In this document: piece after piece, positions 61,254 to 64,000 of the stretch
Layout of the letters: every line of letters starts with the position of its first letter
Numbering within the stretch: position 1 is the first letter of the stretch
Source: Acetobacterium wieringae
GTDB lineage: Bacteria; Bacillota; Clostridia; Eubacteriales; Eubacteriaceae
Direction: 5' to 3'
DNA length: 64,000 bases
Assembly: GCF_001766835.1 (NCBI RefSeq)
Contig: NZ_LKEU01000027.1
Location: 248,001 to 312,000, forward strand
Program-made: the position numbers and the translations under genes
The notes under the pieces: model-generated
Told to the model about the DNA's origin: nothing
Seen by the model: the letters and a program-made list of their open reading frames with translations, nothing else
Databases searched by the model: none

Positions 61254-62216
61254 ATGTTCCCAACGAATGATTTACCAGGCCGTAATCCGCAGAAGAATAT
61301 GAAGCTTATTCTTTTGACGGGGTTTTTAGGTTCCGGAAAAACCACTCTGCTCAAAAGATTGTTAAAAGAATTTGAAGATACAAAAATTGGTGTCCTGATG
61401 AATGAATTCGGAGAAACCAGTATTGATGGACAATTGATCCAAACTGAGGAGTTTGATCTGATTGAGCTGACGAATGGTTCTATTTTTTGCGCTTGTCTGA
61501 AGGAGAACTTCATTAAAGGAATGGCAGAATTTTTAACGCGGGATCTGGAAATTGTCTTCGTCGAATCATCAGGCGTTGCTGATCCGTCAAATATGGGTGT
61601 GGTTTTAGAAACCGTAACTAAGATTTCAGGGGCTTCCTACGATTATGCTGGATCACTTTGTATTGTCGATGGCCTTTATTTTTTGAAGCAGTTTGATGTT
61701 ATTCCGGCCTTAGAAAAGCAGATTGCATACGCCAGTACTGTGATTATCAACAAGGCAGATCTGCAAACACCGGCAGTGTTGATGGAGATCAAAGAAAAAA
61801 TCAGAAAAATTAATGTGGATGTCAGCATTTATCAAACCTCATTTTGCAATGTACCGATTCGGGAAATGGTTTTAGGGATGAATGAAAAACAAATTGTAGC
61901 CCAGCCATCGACAAATACCTGGGAATCCCGGCCAAAAACGAAAATATTAAAAACTGAAGCGATCCTGGATTTTGAAAAATTCAGTGGTTTTCTTCAGGAA
62001 ATTAAGTATTCAACCCACCGGATCAAAGGATTTGTCCGAACAACACAAGGTGTATTTGAGGTCAGCTGTGTCAATGACTTTGCGGTGATGAATCCTTGGA
62101 ATCGGCCAATTGACGAAACCGAAGTGGTTTTTATTTCTTCTGTAGGAATTAAGATGACAAGTGATCTTCTAAAGTTTTGGAAGATGTTTTTTGGTGAGAC
62201 GGCATTCAAAATTTAA
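61254..62216 (+). CDS. CobW/COG0523-family G3E GTPase
   Basis: 320 residues from ATG 61254 (GAGGTGAAGG upstream). Walker A GFLGSGKTTLL, NEFGETSIDG switch, ESSGVADPS (Walker B region) and NKAD guanine motif. The usual metal site CxCC is reduced to CACL in SIFCACLKE. The C-terminal CobW_C domain (about 220-320) is present. Family members are metallochaperones; next to corrinoid activator genes it may insert metal or load cobamide. Partner unknown. Confidence 0.88.
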   Translation: MFPTNDLPGRNPQKNMKLILLTGFLGSGKTTLLKRLLKEFEDTKIGVLMNEFGETSIDGQLIQTEEFDLIELTNGSIFCACLKENFIKGMAEFLTRDLEIVFVESSGVADPSNMGVVLETVTKISGASYDYAGSLCIVDGLYFLKQFDVIPALEKQIAYASTVIINKADLQTPAVLMEIKEKIRKINVDVSIYQTSFCNVPIREMVLGMNEKQIVAQPSTNTWESRPKTKILKTEAILDFEKFSGFLQEIKYSTHRIKGFVRTTQGVFEVSCVNDFAVMNPWNRPIDETEVVFISSVGIKMTSDLLKFWKMFFGETAFKI

Positions 62217-62284
62217 GAAAAATTAATAAAAGCATTCAAGGCACAAAATTTTGTGATCTAAGTGAAACGAAAGGGATGGTTAAA

Positions 62285-63670
62285 ATGAAAATTACCATTA
62301 TCGGCGGTGGTCCAGGCGGCTATGAAGCTGCCATTATGGCAGCTAAATTAGGGGCAGAGGTGACCGTTGTTGAAAAAAATAAGGTTGGCGGAACCTGTCT
62401 GAATGTGGGGTGTATTCCGACCAAAGCATTACTGGCATCGGCAGAAGTTTTGACAACTTCATTGGAAGCCGAGAAGTTTGGGGTTTTTAACGATAAGACA
62501 GTCGTTGATCCAGCGCAGATCATCGAACGAAAAGATAAGCTGGTATCCGGTTTAGTCAAGGGGATTGAATTTCTTTTTGAGTCAAACGGTGTAAATTTGA
62601 TTCAGGGTGTTGGCAAACTGATCGACTCGAAAACGGTAGAAGTAAAGCGTCATGATGGAGGATCTGAAAAACTGGTAAGTGATAAAATCTTATTGGCGAC
62701 CGGTTCAGTTCCCATCTGTCCGGAAATGTTTCATTATGATGGTGTGAAAGTGATTACCAGCACGGAAGCTTTGTCGTTAAAAACGCCACCTAAATCGATG
62801 ATTGTTATTGGCGGTGGCGTCATCGGGTGCGAACTGGGGCAATTTTTTAGTCGGATGGGAACTCAGATAACGATAGTGGAAATGGCTGAGCAAATTTTGA
62901 GTAATGAGGATGAGAGTGTTGCAAAACAACTGTTACGACAATTCAAAAGGGAAAAAATAAAAGTTTTGACTGCCACTCGTGTTACTGATGTGAACGTTCA
63001 GAATACCGGAATTACAGTAAACCTGTCAAGTGGTAAAACATTGGAAGTAGAAATGGTCCTGCTTTCAATCGGACGAGCGAGCTTTTCAAAAGAACTTAAC
63101 TTGGACGCATTAGGGATTAGCACGAATTCAAAGGGACAGATCGAAGTTGATGAGTTGCTAGAAACCAATGTTAAAGGGATTTATGCTGTAGGAGATCTTA
63201 TCAATACGCCATATTTGGCTCATGTCGCCTCGAAGGAAGGCACTATTGCTGCTGAAAACATGCTGGGTAAAAATAAAACCGCTGTTCATAAAGCGATCCC
63301 CCGATGTGTGTATACCGATCCCCAGGTAGCAGCGGTGGGGTTAACCGAAAAAGAAGCACAGCAAAGGGGAATTGCTTATAAAACCGGCAGTTTTGACTTC
63401 AGATCATTGGGAAAAGCGCAAATTATCGGGAAAATCCAGGGCCAGGTTAAAATTATTGTGGATGAAAAAGATGTAATTATTGGCGCTTCGATTGTCGGGC
63501 CGGAGGCGACCGACCTTTTGGCAGAGTTAACGATGGCGGTTCATCTTGGGTTGACGGCAGAAGCACTGGGCGATGTGATCCACCCGCACCCAACGCTGTC
63601 CGAAGCGATCATGGAAGCCCTTCATGATGTTCATGAGATGTCAATTAATAAAGTCGAGTTAAGGTTATGA
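62285..63670 (+). CDS. lpdA: Dihydrolipoamide dehydrogenase
   Basis: 461 residues from ATG 62285; the ATG at 62276 touches the AAAGGG ribosome site. FAD-binding IIGGGPGGYEAAI, redox-active disulfide GGTCLNVGCIPTK, NAD-binding IVIGGGVIGCELG, FAD GIYAVGDL and active-site HPHPTLSEA are all present. L protein of the glycine cleavage system: reoxidises the dihydrolipoyl arm of GcvH with NAD+. It closes the gcv/corrinoid operon. Confidence 0.95.
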   Translation: MKITIIGGGPGGYEAAIMAAKLGAEVTVVEKNKVGGTCLNVGCIPTKALLASAEVLTTSLEAEKFGVFNDKTVVDPAQIIERKDKLVSGLVKGIEFLFESNGVNLIQGVGKLIDSKTVEVKRHDGGSEKLVSDKILLATGSVPICPEMFHYDGVKVITSTEALSLKTPPKSMIVIGGGVIGCELGQFFSRMGTQITIVEMAEQILSNEDESVAKQLLRQFKREKIKVLTATRVTDVNVQNTGITVNLSSGKTLEVEMVLLSIGRASFSKELNLDALGISTNSKGQIEVDELLETNVKGIYAVGDLINTPYLAHVASKEGTIAAENMLGKNKTAVHKAIPRCVYTDPQVAAVGLTEKEAQQRGIAYKTGSFDFRSLGKAQIIGKIQGQVKIIVDEKDVIIGASIVGPEATDLLAELTMAVHLGLTAEALGDVIHPHPTLSEAIMEALHDVHEMSINKVELRL

Positions 63671-63808
63671 ATAATTGAAAAATGTCTTACATATTTACGT
63701 GAAAGATGGATCAAGTTCGTCTTAAATCACAGATGACAAAAAAACCAATGCCTTGAATAACGCACACGGACAAGTATCGTTCATAATATACTCTGTTCAA
63801 TAGAAAGT

Positions 63809-63843
63809 AAAAAAAAGTGATGGCTTAGCCGTCACTTTTTTTT
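63809..63843. terminator. Bidirectional terminator after lpdA
   Basis: AAAAAAGTGA.GGC/GCC.TCACTTTTTTT hairpin with A-runs left and T-runs right. It serves the convergent minus-strand gene too. The 140 bp before it show nothing recognisable. Confidence 0.85.
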
Positions 63844-64000
63844 GATAACGTTAAGATAGATCATACCAAGCGCTGAAGCTAGACACACCAGCACGAGGCC
63901 AAAGATAATTTTTAGTGTTGGAACCGCTTCAGCGGCGGCATAACCGGCCGTCACCACGGTGATCGAGTCGCTGTGAATATCGACATCGCCGCCATGTTGG
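63832..64000 (-). CDS. C-terminus of a membrane-anchored protein (partial)
   Basis: Minus-strand frame open from the window end to TGA at 63832-63834: about 55 residues containing one hydrophobic helix (IIFGLVLVCLASALGMIYLNV) and a Lys tail (IKKK). This looks like a C-terminal membrane anchor. The 5' part is outside the window, and the family is not recognised. Confidence 0.5.
   Translation of the reverse strand, partial: QHGGDVDIHSDSITVVTAGYAAAEAVPTLKIIFGLVLVCLASALGMIYLNVIKKK

Overview
The window looks like a chromosomal segment of an acetogenic Firmicute, most probably Acetobacterium or a close relative. This rests on an Rnf complex end (rnfA-rnfB), several cobalamin-dependent methyltransferase systems, a glycine cleavage system behind a tandem glycine riboswitch, ribosome-binding sites of the AGGAGG type and no pyrrolysine codons in the MttB-like genes. 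No rRNA, tRNA, CRISPR array, insertion sequence or prophage was seen.

Layout. 1-1.1 kb: end of the rnf operon. 1.2-4.4 kb: TPP riboswitch and thiM-thiE-HAD phosphatase-thiD. 4.5-6.9 kb: membrane PAS-GGDEF-HD-GYP protein. 7.0-11.7 kb: Fur/Zur-type regulator, ZnuACB-like metal uptake, a lipoprotein and a DMT transporter with a histidine-rich tail. 11.8-15.4 kb: TetR regulator and a three-component O-demethylase-type operon (methyl-THF methyltransferase, corrinoid protein, UroD-fold methyltransferase). 15.7-20.5 kb: HelD-like ATPase, a broken UroD/chemoreceptor chimera and a Fic protein. 20.9-25.1 kb: Na,K-ATPase-like P-type pump with two RCK (TrkA-like) genes and no Trk channel. 25.2-31.7 kb: HD-GYP response regulator, large hybrid kinase, lipoprotein, ECF sigma factor and two membrane proteins.

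31.8-38.7 kb: a promoter, an elaborately folded leader RNA ending in a terminator, then a polyamine operon speD-speA-speE-speB-carboxyspermidine dehydrogenase-nspC that carries both known spermidine routes. 38.8-39.9 kb: small methyltransferase and thioesterase. 40.0-41.4 kb (minus strand): XRE regulator and a MetH-activation-domain-like protein. 42.2-53.6 kb: quaternary/methylated amine cluster with two nearly identical corrinoid proteins, three MttB paralogues without Pyl, a BCCT transporter, a hydantoinase-like ASKHA protein and a UroD-thioredoxin fusion. 53.6-63.7 kb: glycine riboswitch, gcvT-gcvH-gcvPA-gcvPB, a corrinoid reductive activator, a YbaK-like deacylase, a second MetH-activation-like protein, a CobW-type GTPase and lpdA.

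Inferred physiology: methyl groups from imported methylated amines (and from an O-methyl substrate in the 12.8-15.4 kb operon) pass through corrinoid proteins to tetrahydrofolate. If demethylation runs as far as glycine, the adjacent glycine cleavage system could yield methylene-THF, CO2 and ammonia. The reductive activator and the MetH-activation-like proteins would keep the corrinoids in the Co(I) state. The most novel-looking signals are the structured spe leader RNA, the matched promoter/leader modules in front of the two mttC genes and the P-type ATPase with paired RCK subunits.
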